Under the pieces are notes generated by a model that did not search any database, was not told where the DNA came from, and saw only the letters and a program-made list of their open reading frames with translations. 61,285 nucleotides of DNA from Bacillota bacterium (GTDB lineage: Bacteria; Bacillota; Clostridia; Acetivibrionales; DSM-1351): positions 1-61,285 of the forward strand of contig JAEZIB010000200.1 of the NCBI GenBank assembly GCA_023416275.1, written 5' to 3'. The position numbers and the translations under genes are program-made. Each line of letters opens with the position of its first letter. Positions within the stretch are counted from its first letter, which is position 1. Shown in pieces: positions 27,076-36,564 of this stretch.

Positions 27076-28746
27076 TTAAAACAGACCAACAATAGTGCCA
27101 TCTTCTTGGATATCTATCTTTTCCGCAGCTGGTGACTTTGGAAGCCCTGGCATTGTCATAATATCACCTGTTAATACGACTATAAAACCAGCACCTGCTG
27201 ATATACGGACTTCCTTGACAGTGACATCAAAGCCCTTTGGGCAGCCTAACAGAGCAGCATTATCAGAAAGAGAATATTGAGTCTTTGCCATACAAATAGG
27301 AAGCTTATCAAGTCCCATTTCCACAATCTTTGAAATAGATTTTTCAGCAGCAGCAGTGTATATTACATTATCACCACCGTAAATCTTTGAAACAATAGCT
27401 TGAACCTTGTCCTTAACAGGGAGATTAGAATCATATATTGGAGCAAAATTGGAAGTAGTAGAATCCAATAGACTAACTAACTTGTTTGCAAGCTCTACAC
27501 CACCTTCACCGCCCTTTAAGAATACATCTGAAAAAGCAACTTCTACTCCTAAGGCACTACATTTATCATGTACTAATGTAATTTCCTTTTCAGTATCAGT
27601 ATCAAAGTGATTTATAGCCACAATAACTGGAACTCCAAACATCTGGAGATTTTCTATATGTTTTTGCGCATTTACAAAGCCTTTCGAAAGAGCTTCTATA
27701 TTTTCTTCCTTCAGGTTTTCTTTTTTTACTCCCCCGTTGTACTTAAGAGCTCTTATTGTAGCCACTAAAACTACTGCATCAGGTTTAAATCCTGCAAAGC
27801 GGCACTTAATATCAAAGAATTTTTCTGCGCCAAGATCAGCACCAAAGCCAGCCTCTGTAATAACATAGTCAGAAAGTTTTAGAGCCAGTTTTGTAGCAGT
27901 AACGCTGTTACAGCCATGTGCTATGTTGGCAAATGGACCGCCATGCATAATAGCAGGAGTACCCTCGAGAGTCTGTACAAGATTTGGCTTAATAGCATCC
28001 TTTAGAAGCAGAGTCATTGCACCTTCAACCTTTAGGTCTTTTGCTGTAACAGGATTTCCAGCATAGTTATATCCGATAATTATCTTTCCAAGTCTATTTT
28101 TTAAATCATTAATATCTGAGGCAAGGCAAAGTATTGCCATAACTTCTGAAGCAACCGTTATGTTAAAGCCGTCCTCTCGTGGAACACCGTTAACCTTTCC
28201 GCCAAGTCCAACAATTACGTTTCTGAGAGCTCTGTCGTTCATGTCCATACAGCGTTTCCATACAATTTGACGAGGATCAATTTCTAAAGAATTTCCTTGC
28301 TGGAGATGATTGTCTATAGCAGCTGAAAGAAGATTATTGGCAGCAGTAATAGCATGCATGTCACCTGTAAAGTGAAGATTAATATCTTCCATAGGAACAA
28401 CCTGGGAATAACCACCGCCAGCAGCACCGCCTTTAATTCCCATTACAGGACCCAGAGATGGTTCTCGTAGTGCAATTACAGAATTCTTGCCTATTTTTGC
28501 CATAGCCTGTCCTAAGCCTACTGTAGTAGTAGTTTTTCCTTCGCCAGCAGGTGTTGGATTAATAGCTGTAACTAAAACAAGTTTTCCATCCTTATTATTC
28601 TTAACTTTATCCCATAATTTATCTGAAAGTTTAGCTTTGTAATTGCCGTATAATTCTAAGTTCTCCTCTTTTATTCCTATCTTCTCTGCGATTTTAGTGA
28701 TTTTAAGAATTTCGCAGTTTTGAGCAATCTGTATATCTGTAAGCAA
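27076..28746 (-). CDS. fhs: Formate-tetrahydrofolate ligase
   Basis: Fhs (10-formyl-THF synthetase) makes 10-formyltetrahydrofolate from formate, ATP and THF, feeding purine synthesis, initiator-tRNA formylation and one-carbon flow. The 556 residues match family length. The P-loop-like PTPAGEGKTTTTVGLGQA lies near residue 65. FTGDMHAITAANNLLSA and the C-terminal GDIMTMPGLPKSPAA motif are present. The start is TTG 28746 after GAGAGGAG. It is a single-gene unit on the minus strand with visibly higher GC than its flanks. Confidence 0.98.
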   Translation of the reverse strand: MLTDIQIAQNCEILKITKIAEKIGIKEENLELYGNYKAKLSDKLWDKVKNNKDGKLVLVTAINPTPAGEGKTTTTVGLGQAMAKIGKNSVIALREPSLGPVMGIKGGAAGGGYSQVVPMEDINLHFTGDMHAITAANNLLSAAIDNHLQQGNSLEIDPRQIVWKRCMDMNDRALRNVIVGLGGKVNGVPREDGFNITVASEVMAILCLASDINDLKNRLGKIIIGYNYAGNPVTAKDLKVEGAMTLLLKDAIKPNLVQTLEGTPAIMHGGPFANIAHGCNSVTATKLALKLSDYVITEAGFGADLGAEKFFDIKCRFAGFKPDAVVLVATIRALKYNGGVKKENLKEENIEALSKGFVNAQKHIENLQMFGVPVIVAINHFDTDTEKEITLVHDKCSALGVEVAFSDVFLKGGEGGVELANKLVSLLDSTTSNFAPIYDSNLPVKDKVQAIVSKIYGGDNVIYTAAAEKSISKIVEMGLDKLPICMAKTQYSLSDNAALLGCPKGFDVTVKEVRISAGAGFIVVLTGDIMTMPGLPKSPAAEKIDIQEDGTIVGLF

Positions 28747-29479
28747 TGTAATTCTCCTCTCTTAAAAAATGAAAATACTTATTGTATAAATGCATAAATG
28801 AATTTTCTGAAACATAAGCGATTTTTGTTTACTATAATGCACAATATTATACAAAGTTTTTTAGAGTTTCTATCTTTTATTCTAAAGCTTTGAACTGTAA
28901 ATTGGATTAGTCATATGCAATTCATATATTTTCTAATATAATAGACTAATACCTTATTGTTTAATAATATACTTTACTTGAAAATATTATATATCTTTAT
29001 ATATAGGTAATTCAACAAAATTAAGTAATTTGGTGAGATACCATTCACAATGGTTAGTCAGAAGTCATAAAATGGAATTAGAATAATTTATTTAACTTTA
29101 AGCTTTTACATATTTGTTCAAAACACAGCATATTAAAAATATCTTCAGAATGATGATTCTTAGTACAATCTATATAAAATCTCATGCTTAGGTGATAATT
29201 ACCAAAAACTAAATCTTTAAGACACAATGCATATTATTCAAACGGAAAAATAGAAATGATTTATACAATGATGTTGAATAACATTGCTTTTAAGAGTTAT
29301 ATTAATAGTTACTCTACAAAGGTAGTGTATTGTAGCTATAGCAAGGGTTATTTAATAAAAATTCAGCAGTTGAGTGACTAAAGTGTTATAGAAATTAATA
29401 TTATTTCTATTTTTTAAATAATTATTAAATATTATTTTGAAAAATTGGCATACTAAACTAAGAGGGGAAGAAAAATATT
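28747..29479. other. 733-bp gene-free gap upstream of fhs and the yabG remnant
   Basis: The gap contains no supportable gene and no strong hairpin. It should carry the divergent promoters of fhs and of the short yabG-like gene. The sequence is uniformly A/T rich, and nothing resembling a known riboswitch was recognised. Confidence 0.4.
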
Positions 29480-29686
29480 ATGAAGCAAATTGAAATTGGA
29501 AATTTAGTTTATAGAAAATCCTATGAAAGGGATGTACTTTTTAGAGTGTCAGACATAATATTTGATCATGGTAAAAAAATAATTATATTAAAAGGTGTAA
29601 ATGTAAGATTGCAAGCTGATGCTGAGGAAGATGATTTAGATATAATTGGATACGATAAGAATAAATTATCTGGAAATATTTTATAA
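29480..29686 (+). pseudogene. yabG: Truncated YabG-like protein (N-terminal domain only)
   Basis: The 68 residues resemble the N-terminus of the sporulation protease YabG: EIGNLVYRKSYERDVLFRV, then the IILKGVNVRLQADAEEDDL segment. Full YabG has close to 290 residues, and only 152 bases remain before veg, so the protease part is absent. The conserved yabG-veg neighbourhood supports identity. A good GAGGGGAAG ribosome site precedes ATG 29480, so a short protein may still be made. It could be a decayed gene or a retained stand-alone domain. Confidence 0.65.
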
Positions 29687-29744
29687 AATCTCCTTGAAAG
29701 CTATCAAATTAAGCAATATAAGGTATATTGACCAAAAAAAATAC

Positions 29745-29773
29745 TTGACATGAAGGCTGTTCACTTGTATAAT
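29745..29773 (+). promoter_or_regulatory. Consensus sigma-A promoter P1 for veg
   Basis: TTGACA (29745-29750), a 17-bp spacer and TATAAT (29768-29773) match the vegetative promoter consensus exactly. It lies about 65 bp upstream of the veg start codon. Confidence 0.9.
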
Positions 29774-29782
29774 ATAATATTT

Positions 29783-29811
29783 TTGACAAGAAGCAAATAT
29801 TGTGATATAAT
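29783..29811 (+). promoter_or_regulatory. Consensus sigma-A promoter P2 for veg
   Basis: This is a second TTGACA (29783-29788), 17-bp spacer, TATAAT (29806-29811). It is also perfect and 38 bp downstream of the first. A transcript from it would have a leader of about 20 nt carrying GAGGTGAT before ATG 29839. Confidence 0.9.
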
Positions 29812-29838
29812 TAACTAAACTGATGAAGAGGTGATATC

Positions 29839-30105
29839 ATGATAGATAGAGGAGAACTTTTTCAGATAAAAAGAGATATTGAAGGTTGTATCGGTGAGAA
29901 GGTACAACTAAGAGCGAACAAAGGGCGCAAGAAATCTTTTATTAGAGAAGGTGTTCTTGAAAATACTTATCCAAGTATTTTCGTTGTTAAGTTCGAAAAT
30001 GCATATGATAATACCAGAAGGGTTTCATATAGCTATACTGATGTTCTTACAAAAGCAGTAGAATTGGTTGTATATAAAGATGATAAACAGATTCAGGTAT
30101 GCTAA
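29839..30105 (+). CDS. veg: Veg family protein
   Basis: This 88-residue protein has the Veg pattern: IKRDIEGCIGEKVQLRANKG followed by RKKSFIREGVLENTYPSIFVV and FENAYDNTRRVSYSYTDVL. In Bacillus subtilis Veg has been linked to biofilm regulation, and its promoter is a classic very strong sigma-A promoter. Two perfect consensus promoters stand in front of this copy. A terminator follows about 100 nt after the stop codon. Confidence 0.95.
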   Translation: MIDRGELFQIKRDIEGCIGEKVQLRANKGRKKSFIREGVLENTYPSIFVVKFENAYDNTRRVSYSYTDVLTKAVELVVYKDDKQIQVC

Positions 30106-30410
30106 GATTAAGTGAAATTTTTTGATTACAGTTGTATTAGGATTTAATATCCGTATAATTCATTATCATAAGCTTTCTGAGAAAACTTAATAATATAATT
30201 TGCAAAAAAGGGACTTATAAATTTTGAGTCTCTTTTTTGCGTATAAAAAACTAAGGATTAATATAATAGTAATGATAATAGTTTTGGTTTTATTGGTATA
30301 TATTTGTAATTTGTTAATATATATTAAATAGCAGAATCATTTTGTTTGTTAGGTTTTTTCATCTAAAAATACGAAATGTAATTTTTTTGAAATAGGGGGA
30401 GGATGGAGAA
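30106..30410. other. Gap between veg and the SPOCS-LysM gene
   Basis: It holds the veg terminator at 30202-30240 and about 170 bp of A/T-rich sequence with the next gene's promoter. GGGGGAGGATGG precedes the next start. Nothing else is apparent. Confidence 0.5.
30202..30240 (+). terminator. veg terminator
   Basis: GCAAAAAAGGGACT (30202-30215) pairs with AGTCTCTTTTTTGC (30227-30240) with one wobble pair, giving a 14-bp stem with a T-rich right arm. Confidence 0.8.
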
Positions 30411-31979
30411 ATGTCTCTGGAGTTGTTAAAAGAGGCCTTTAAGGTAAATAATTTGATAGGTGAGGATACAATTCAGACTGTTATCGATAATGATATAATT
30501 GTTCCGGATACGAAGCCGGACATAGCCAGGGTACTTCTTCTTGATGGTGATGTTTTCATTACTGGTTGCGATACAGGTACTGATAGAGTAGTTACGTCAG
30601 GTTGTATTGTATGTAAAATTCTTTACATATCTGATGATGAATCAAAAAGTATAAAAGGCATTGTTTCAAATATTCCGTTTTCTGAAACAAGCGATATTCA
30701 AAATGTCAGAAGTGGAATGAAATGCAGAGCTAAGACTATAATAGAACACATGGATTATAACTTGATAAACGGTAGAAAGATAAACGTAAAGGCAATATTG
30801 TCGAAAAGTGTTAAGGTGTATGACGAGATTGAAAGGGAAATATCATGTGATATAGCAGGAATAGATAATATCCAAGTTTTAAAAGAAACAGTAGTACTAA
30901 ATACATTTTTAGGCAGTAATAAAGTTAATTTTATAATTAAAGAAGACTTGGAGCTTTCATCTAGCAAACCTACCATTAACGAAATTGTGAGAAATGATGT
31001 AAAAATATCGAACAAGGATTTCAAAGTTACTGATGGCAAGATATTTGTAAATAGTGATATAGGCATATCCACTCTCTATGTAGCTGATGATGAAGAGAGA
31101 AGTTTACAGTTCATGGAAAATGAATTGGTTTTTAATCAATTTGTTGAATTAGATAATGTAGATGAAAACACAATTGTAGATATTGACTATGAATTAATTG
31201 ACTACAAAATTGATGCTGTCGAGGATACTGATGGAGAATTAAGATTAATTAGAGCAGAAATAGCATTAAATATTTATGCTAATGGAGTATGTCAAAAAAC
31301 AATAGAGGTTTTATCTGATGCCTATAGCCCGAGTTCTAGGATTGCTTTAGAAAGACAGCAGATTATTTTAGATGAACTATTTTCTGAGAATAGAAGTCAA
31401 ATAGTCATTAGAGATACTGTTGCTCTTGATGAATGTAATCCTAATGTTTCTGAAATATTTAATGTTTTATGCAAGTATAATGTTTCTGAAAGCAGGATAG
31501 AAGATAATAAAATAATTATTGAGGGTTCGGTGGAAAATAACATTTTATATTTAGCAAATAATGAAGAACAGCCAGTATTTTGCTTTAAAAAGGAAATACC
31601 CTTTACACATGAAATAGAAATAAAAGGAATTAGAAGTAGTATGCCGTATGATTTTTCACTAGAGGTGGAGCATTGTAACTATAGCATGGTAACATCTGAT
31701 CAGGTTGAAATCAGAAATGTCTTAGGAGTAAACACAAAGGTTCAATCTAAGAAAACAATACCAATAATTAATAAGGCAAATGAGAATCTTATAGATGAGA
31801 AAAAGCAGTTATCACTCCCAAGTGTAATTGTATATATTACACAACCAGGGGACAGTTTGTGGAAAATTGCAAAGAAATATGGAACAACTGTGGATGAATT
31901 AATGAAAATAAATAATCTTTCTGAAAATGATATATTAATGCCCGGTCAACAAATTCTCATTCTAAAAAAAGCAGTTTAA
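30411..31979 (+). CDS. SPOCS (DUF3794) and LysM domain protein
   Basis: This 522-residue protein has repeated DUF3794/SPOCS modules, recognised by VPDTKPDIARVLLLDGDV near residue 31 and later copies of the VENNILYLANNEEQPV type. A C-terminal LysM peptidoglycan-binding domain follows (ITQPGDSLWKIAKKYGTTVD to MPGQQILIL, about residues 475-519). Such proteins are thought to localise to the spore coat or cortex. No signal peptide is visible, consistent with mother-cell synthesis. The start is ATG 30411 after GGGGGAGG. Confidence 0.88.
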   Translation: MSLELLKEAFKVNNLIGEDTIQTVIDNDIIVPDTKPDIARVLLLDGDVFITGCDTGTDRVVTSGCIVCKILYISDDESKSIKGIVSNIPFSETSDIQNVRSGMKCRAKTIIEHMDYNLINGRKINVKAILSKSVKVYDEIEREISCDIAGIDNIQVLKETVVLNTFLGSNKVNFIIKEDLELSSSKPTINEIVRNDVKISNKDFKVTDGKIFVNSDIGISTLYVADDEERSLQFMENELVFNQFVELDNVDENTIVDIDYELIDYKIDAVEDTDGELRLIRAEIALNIYANGVCQKTIEVLSDAYSPSSRIALERQQIILDELFSENRSQIVIRDTVALDECNPNVSEIFNVLCKYNVSESRIEDNKIIIEGSVENNILYLANNEEQPVFCFKKEIPFTHEIEIKGIRSSMPYDFSLEVEHCNYSMVTSDQVEIRNVLGVNTKVQSKKTIPIINKANENLIDEKKQLSLPSVIVYITQPGDSLWKIAKKYGTTVDELMKINNLSENDILMPGQQILILKKAV

Positions 31980-32007
31980 TCTATTAAAGATACACAATAA
32001 TCCATTT

Positions 32008-32042
32008 AAAAGGTTCTTGACAAATAATCAAGAGCCTTTTTT
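32008..32042 (+). terminator. Terminator after the SPOCS-LysM gene
   Basis: AAAAGGTTCTTGA (32008-32020) and TCAAGAGCCTTTT (32028-32040) pair with one G-U, loop of 7 nt, followed by TT. This is a standard intrinsic terminator. Confidence 0.88.
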
Positions 32043-32180
32043 ATTGGAACTTTGTATGTATTTTTATTAGAAAAATTTATATACGGTTTAGTTGTAAACC
32101 ACATCATTATTGATTTTTATTGATATTAAAATGTACTTTGTATATAATATACTTAAATATTTAAACAAAGGATTTAATAA

Positions 32181-33026
32181 ATGATATTATTAGAGGCACA
32201 TGCTAAGATAAATTTATCTTTGGATGTATTAAATAAAAGGGACGATGGCTACCATAATTTAAGAATGATTATGCAAACAATACAGTTACATGATACTATA
32301 TCTATTGAAAAAATTCCATCTGGAGTTGAAATAGATTGTATTGCTTCATATGTTCCCAATAATAGCACAAATATAGCGTGCAAGGCAGCAGAGGCTATGA
32401 TTAGCAAGTATAATTTAAATGCTGGTGTAAGGATAAAAATAGATAAAAAGATACCTGTTGCTGCAGGTCTTGCTGGAGGGAGTGCAGATGCGGCAGCAGT
32501 AATTAAGGGTATTAATTCTCTCTTTAATCTAGGTATTAAGCAAAATGAGCTAATGGAAACAGGAAGTACTATAGGTGCAGATGTGCCATACTGTATTATG
32601 GGTGGTACTGCTTTAGCAGAAGGCATAGGAGAAGAGCTTACTTCTCTATCCTTACTAAAGGATATCCCAATTTTAATTGTAAAACCCAAAATAGGTGTAT
32701 CTACTGCTTGGGTTTATAAGAACTTAGATTTTGGTAAGATTATTAGAAGGCCTGATACAGAGGCTCTTATTTCTGCAATACAAAATAAAGACGTCAAATT
32801 TATTGCCCAAAATATGAGAAATGTATTAGAGAGTGTCACGGTAATAAAGCATCCAATAATTGAAAAGATTAAAAATAATCTTTTAGAAGAAGGTGCTATA
32901 GGAAGCATGATGAGTGGCAGCGGACCATCTGTTTTCGGTATATTTGACAATAAGGATAAGGCTATAAGTGCTTATAAAAAAATGAAAAAGAGTAAGAATG
33001 AATGTATTTTAACTTTTACTATATAA
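32181..33026 (+). CDS. ispE: 4-diphosphocytidyl-2-C-methyl-D-erythritol kinase
   Basis: IspE phosphorylates CDP-methylerythritol in the MEP isoprenoid pathway. The 281-residue GHMP kinase has the N-terminal AHAKINLSLDVLNKRDDGYH, the ATP loop PVAAGLAGGSADAAA (about residues 92-106) and the C-terminal GSMMSGSGPSVFGIF. The start is ATG 32181 after AAAGGA. Its placement after veg is conserved in Firmicutes, where purR often follows; here a GntR-type gene follows instead. Confidence 0.97.
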   Translation: MILLEAHAKINLSLDVLNKRDDGYHNLRMIMQTIQLHDTISIEKIPSGVEIDCIASYVPNNSTNIACKAAEAMISKYNLNAGVRIKIDKKIPVAAGLAGGSADAAAVIKGINSLFNLGIKQNELMETGSTIGADVPYCIMGGTALAEGIGEELTSLSLLKDIPILIVKPKIGVSTAWVYKNLDFGKIIRRPDTEALISAIQNKDVKFIAQNMRNVLESVTVIKHPIIEKIKNNLLEEGAIGSMMSGSGPSVFGIFDNKDKAISAYKKMKKSKNECILTFTI

Positions 33027-33081
33027 AATGCTAAGTAAAACTTAGTAATTATAATTTTGTCCATTAAAGTACTTTACTAAA

Positions 33082-33240
33082 TTTTTGTACACAAATGGGG
33101 CTTGGGAGGTTAGCTTGAAAAATGCGAAGTTTAAATTTGGTGCATTCATAGGTCTCTTCGCATTTTTAGTAAGCAAGCAATTACCATACACTTTTTTTTT
33201 ACTATATTTTAATGCCCATATAAGGCGTGGAGGTTATAAA
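33082..33240 (+). promoter_or_regulatory. Structured leader element, copy 1 (upstream of gntR)
   Basis: The leader begins ATTTTTGTACACAAATGGGG and continues TTGGGAGGTTAGCTT. AAAAATGCGAAG (33118-33129) pairs perfectly with CTTCGCATTTTT (33156-33167). Near the end TTTTAATGCCCATATAAG could close on the ATGGG near the start. The same blocks in the same order occur at 50693-50840, with a different internal hairpin. The leader is also open in frame with gntR from TTG 33115, but the good GGAGG site before ATG 33241 makes that unlikely to be the true start. Confidence 0.5.
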
Positions 33241-33921
33241 ATGGCAGGCAAATTATCAAAGATAAATCTAAATGACTATAAACCATTGAGAGAGGTAATA
33301 TTTAACTCATTAAGAGAAGCAATAATTATTGGTGAACTACGGCCTGGAGAAAGGCTTATGGAAGTTCAGCTTGCAGAAAAAATGGGTGTTAGCAGGACTC
33401 CAGTAAGAGAGGCTATTCGAAAGTTAGAACTTGAAGGTCTTGTAAATATGATACCAAGAAAGGGTGCTCATGTTGCTGAACTTTCAGTAAAGGACATTAT
33501 GGATGTATTAGAAGTAAGAGCATCCCTAGATGGGTTAGCAACAGCTCTTGCTGCTGAAAGAATAACAGATGATGAATTAAAGGAGTTAAAGTTTATTAAT
33601 GGGCAGTTTGCCACATATATTGAAAAAGAGAACATTAATAGTTCTATTAAGAAGGATGTGGAGTTCCATGATATTATATATAAAGCATCCAGAAATGACA
33701 AATTGATAGCTATTTTAAATAATCTTAGGGAGCAAGTTCAGAGATTCAGGGTTATATATATAAAAGATTACAGTAGCCCTAAAAATCTGATAAAAGAGCA
33801 TAATGATATTTTTGCGGCAATGGAATCTAGAAATCAAGAGTCAGCAAGAAGTCTTGCAAAAACGCATATTGTTAATCAAGAAGCTACAATTTTGAATTCC
33901 TTAAAATTACAGAAAAAATAG
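33241..33921 (+). CDS. GntR-family transcriptional regulator (FadR/FCD type)
   Basis: The product has about 226 residues. An N-terminal winged helix contains the GntR signature LREAIIIGELRPGERLMEVQ and LAEKMGVSRTPVREAIRKLE. A C-terminal all-helical FCD ligand domain follows, with metal-site-like residues D, H and H in EFHDIIYKAS and later EHNDIF and AKTHI. The ligand is unknown. The start is ATG 33241 after GTGGAGG. It is the nearest regulator to the AAA-PspA cluster 150 bp downstream, but control of that cluster is only a guess. Confidence 0.88.
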   Translation: MAGKLSKINLNDYKPLREVIFNSLREAIIIGELRPGERLMEVQLAEKMGVSRTPVREAIRKLELEGLVNMIPRKGAHVAELSVKDIMDVLEVRASLDGLATALAAERITDDELKELKFINGQFATYIEKENINSSIKKDVEFHDIIYKASRNDKLIAILNNLREQVQRFRVIYIKDYSSPKNLIKEHNDIFAAMESRNQESARSLAKTHIVNQEATILNSLKLQKK

Positions 33922-34069
33922 GATGTTTTCAGCTAAGTTAGCAGACATTTTTAGAATTTTTGTATATAATTATTATGAATACAAATATATATATTAACAA
34001 ATCATTAAAATATATCACAAATGTATTCTATTAATATATACAAAATAATTTTAAGAAGGATAAAAAATA

Positions 34070-35677
34070 ATGTGGTTTAACGAATTTTTATCAAAATACA
34101 AGTCTGGCATTTCGCATGAATTTTTGTTTTATTTCAATGTTAAAGACATGATGGACAATACTAGGAATTTCTTTAGATACATAGATGATGAATTTATTAA
34201 ACAAAGAAATTTCGGTATTGTCGCTTTCTATGACATATCGAGAGGATTGACTTTCTTAGAGCCTGCTATGGAGCGTGAATTCATTAAAATTGCAGGTAAT
34301 GAGGTGTCAAATTTATTTCATTCTCTTCCATCTAGGATATTTCCTTTTATTGATATAGCTTTAAGAAATACAAAAATGGCCTTATTTATTGATCATGCTG
34401 AAAAGATTGTACCTGCAGGAGATATTGGTAGCATGACACTTGAAGAAAGAATGGCTCTTATTTGGCTTTCTGAATGGTCTGTTAATTCAAAAATTTCTGC
34501 TGTTGGAAGCACAATATTTATGCTTGCAGACAATCTGGCAGGGATAAGCCATGAGTTTTTAAAGCCTGCTTATAGAATAGAACCCATTTTAGTTGAGCTT
34601 CCAAATGAAACTGAAAGGAAGGACTTTATTGAGTATTTGTTGCAGGATAAAGAAATAAAGTCAGAGATATCTGTAGATGAGTTTGCAAAGTTATCATCAG
34701 GATTGAACAGAAAAAGTATCAAGGACATCAAGCTTAAAGCTGAGGCAGATGGAGTTCCTATTAGCTTTGATTTTATAAAGGAAAAGAAACATGATGTTCT
34801 CAAAAAGGAATACGGGGATGTTTTGGATTTTATATACCCGGAAATAGGCTTTGAAAATTTAGGTGGTATGGAATTTGCCAAGACTTATTTGTCTAAAAAT
34901 ATTATTGAGCCAATACGCAGAGGTGATTCAAGAAGGGTTCCAATGGGAATACTTTTATGTGGACCGTCTGGTACCGGAAAAACTCTTTTAGTTGAAGCGT
35001 TGGCTAAAGCAAGTGGTTTTAATTGCGTAAAAATAGATATGTCGAGAATATTAGGGCAGTATGTTGGAGAAAGTGAGAAAAACTTTAAGAAGTGTCTGCT
35101 GGGAGCCAAATCACAGGAACCGGTAATTGTTTTCGTTGATGAAATTGATACAGCTTTCAGACGGGGTGATTCGGGAGATAGTGGAGTAAGCAGAAATATA
35201 TTTAGTGAATTTTTGCAGTTTACCAGTAATACAAATAATAGAGGTAAAATAATTTTTATTGCAGCAACAAATAGGCCAGACCTTATTGATGCGGCATTAA
35301 AAAGAGCTGGAAGATTTGATAAAAAGATTCCAATACTTTTACCAGAGGCAGAAGAACGTGCAGAAATTTTTAAAATAATTATAAAGAAATATGGAATTGA
35401 GACAAATATACAGGATTTTCTTTCTATTTCAAAATTAGCCGAGAATTATACAGGAGCAGAAATTGATACTGTTGTTAGAAAAGCTTATGAAATTGCATGT
35501 AACAAAAAGGAAGATCACCCTGTAATAACTAGTCCAATTCTTAAAGAAGCACTTAAGAAATGCAGACCCAGTACACAGGATGTGGAATTTATGACAGAAC
35601 TGGCAATTAAAGAGTGCGACGATATAGATCTGTTACCTAAAAAATACTGGCAAAGATTTGAGAATACATCAAAATAA
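34070..35677 (+). CDS. AAA+ ATPase with degenerate first and active second module
   Basis: This is a 535-residue protein. The first half (about 1-230) looks like a P-loop domain that has lost its Walker A, as in Ycf46-type AAA proteins. The second half is a classical AAA module: Walker A GPSGTGKT (298-305), Walker B VIVFVDEIDTAF (about 350-361), sensor 1 AATNRPD, arginine-finger RAGRFDKK and sensor 2 in YTGAEIDTVVRKA. It starts a co-directional group with pspA, 130 bp downstream. This is compatible with a remodelling ATPase acting on the PspA polymer. No MIT-like or protease domain is visible. AAGGA precedes ATG 34070. Confidence 0.85.
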   Translation: MWFNEFLSKYKSGISHEFLFYFNVKDMMDNTRNFFRYIDDEFIKQRNFGIVAFYDISRGLTFLEPAMEREFIKIAGNEVSNLFHSLPSRIFPFIDIALRNTKMALFIDHAEKIVPAGDIGSMTLEERMALIWLSEWSVNSKISAVGSTIFMLADNLAGISHEFLKPAYRIEPILVELPNETERKDFIEYLLQDKEIKSEISVDEFAKLSSGLNRKSIKDIKLKAEADGVPISFDFIKEKKHDVLKKEYGDVLDFIYPEIGFENLGGMEFAKTYLSKNIIEPIRRGDSRRVPMGILLCGPSGTGKTLLVEALAKASGFNCVKIDMSRILGQYVGESEKNFKKCLLGAKSQEPVIVFVDEIDTAFRRGDSGDSGVSRNIFSEFLQFTSNTNNRGKIIFIAATNRPDLIDAALKRAGRFDKKIPILLPEAEERAEIFKIIIKKYGIETNIQDFLSISKLAENYTGAEIDTVVRKAYEIACNKKEDHPVITSPILKEALKKCRPSTQDVEFMTELAIKECDDIDLLPKKYWQRFENTSK

Positions 35678-35807
35678 CTATATTTACAAGTTTTAAGTAT
35701 TTTAATATTTACATTATATAAGTTTTATTATAAATTAGTTGTATAGGGTATTATTATACAATAAGAACTATTATTGAGAACATTTAAATATTCAAGGAGG
35801 TAGTATA

Positions 35808-36539
35808 ATGGGTTTATTTAGTAGACTTGGGCAGATGGTAAGAGGATTCTTCGGATTGTTTGTTGGTAATATGGAAGAAAGAAATCCAGATGCTTTGTTT
35901 GAGGATATCAAAAACCAGATTGATAAGGCTAGACGTGAGGCTGAACATCAGATAATAGAAATTCAAACTAGTGCCGAAATGATAAAGATAGAGATGAAAA
36001 CAGCTGAAAAGAACTTAAATGCTATTAAAGCAAGAGTTGAATCTGCTCAAAGAGCTGGGGACAAAGAGCTTTTAGTTGAACTTTTAGTGCAGGAGGAAGA
36101 ATATCAAACTGTTTTTGAGACCCATAAGGCTACTTATGAAAATGCTATGGTCCAAGTTGACAAGATACGTGAGGACTACAAGATATTTGAGTCTGAGATG
36201 AATGCCAAATTAAATGAACTAAAGACCTTAAAATCACAAGCTAAAATGGCTAATTTACGTGAAAATATTAACTCTGTTAATTCTCAATATACATCAAAAA
36301 ATAGCCGTGTTGGTAGTGTGAATGATAATCTTGACAGAGCCCGTGAAATTGTAAACAAGAAGACTGCAAGAGCAAATGCAGTGGAATCTCTCAATCAGGA
36401 CAATATGGATATGAAGCTTAAGAGACTTGATATGAATTCTGCAAGAGATAGAGCAAAAGCAAGAGCAGAGGCTATGTTAGGCGGAGATAATGGTGGGTTT
36501 GAAGTTAAAGAAAAAACAGAAAATAAGGTATCAAATTGA
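35808..36539 (+). CDS. PspA/IM30 (Vipp1) family protein
   Basis: This 243-residue, largely helical coiled-coil protein begins MGLFSRLGQMVRGFFGLFVG, an amphipathic membrane-binding helix, followed by the long PspA hairpin and several shorter helices. The family belongs to the ESCRT-III superfamily, forms helical rods or rings and protects or remodels membranes under stress. A perfect AAGGAGG site precedes ATG 35808. A short alanine/arginine-rich tail ends in a disordered Gly/Glu stretch. It sits directly between the AAA ATPase and an acetyltransferase gene 25 bp downstream. Confidence 0.9.
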   Translation: MGLFSRLGQMVRGFFGLFVGNMEERNPDALFEDIKNQIDKARREAEHQIIEIQTSAEMIKIEMKTAEKNLNAIKARVESAQRAGDKELLVELLVQEEEYQTVFETHKATYENAMVQVDKIREDYKIFESEMNAKLNELKTLKSQAKMANLRENINSVNSQYTSKNSRVGSVNDNLDRAREIVNKKTARANAVESLNQDNMDMKLKRLDMNSARDRAKARAEAMLGGDNGGFEVKEKTENKVSN

Positions 36540-36564
36540 TTCTATATGCATAAGGAACATGTAA

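Noticed and set aside
32249..32689. Minus-strand open frame of 146 codons
   Set aside because: Antisense shadow within ispE, which is well supported.
33085..33240. Extended N-terminus of the GntR protein (52 extra residues)
   Set aside because: The frame is open but the sequence is hydrophobic and unlike the family, and GGAGG stands eight bases before ATG 33241. The region is better explained as a structured leader.
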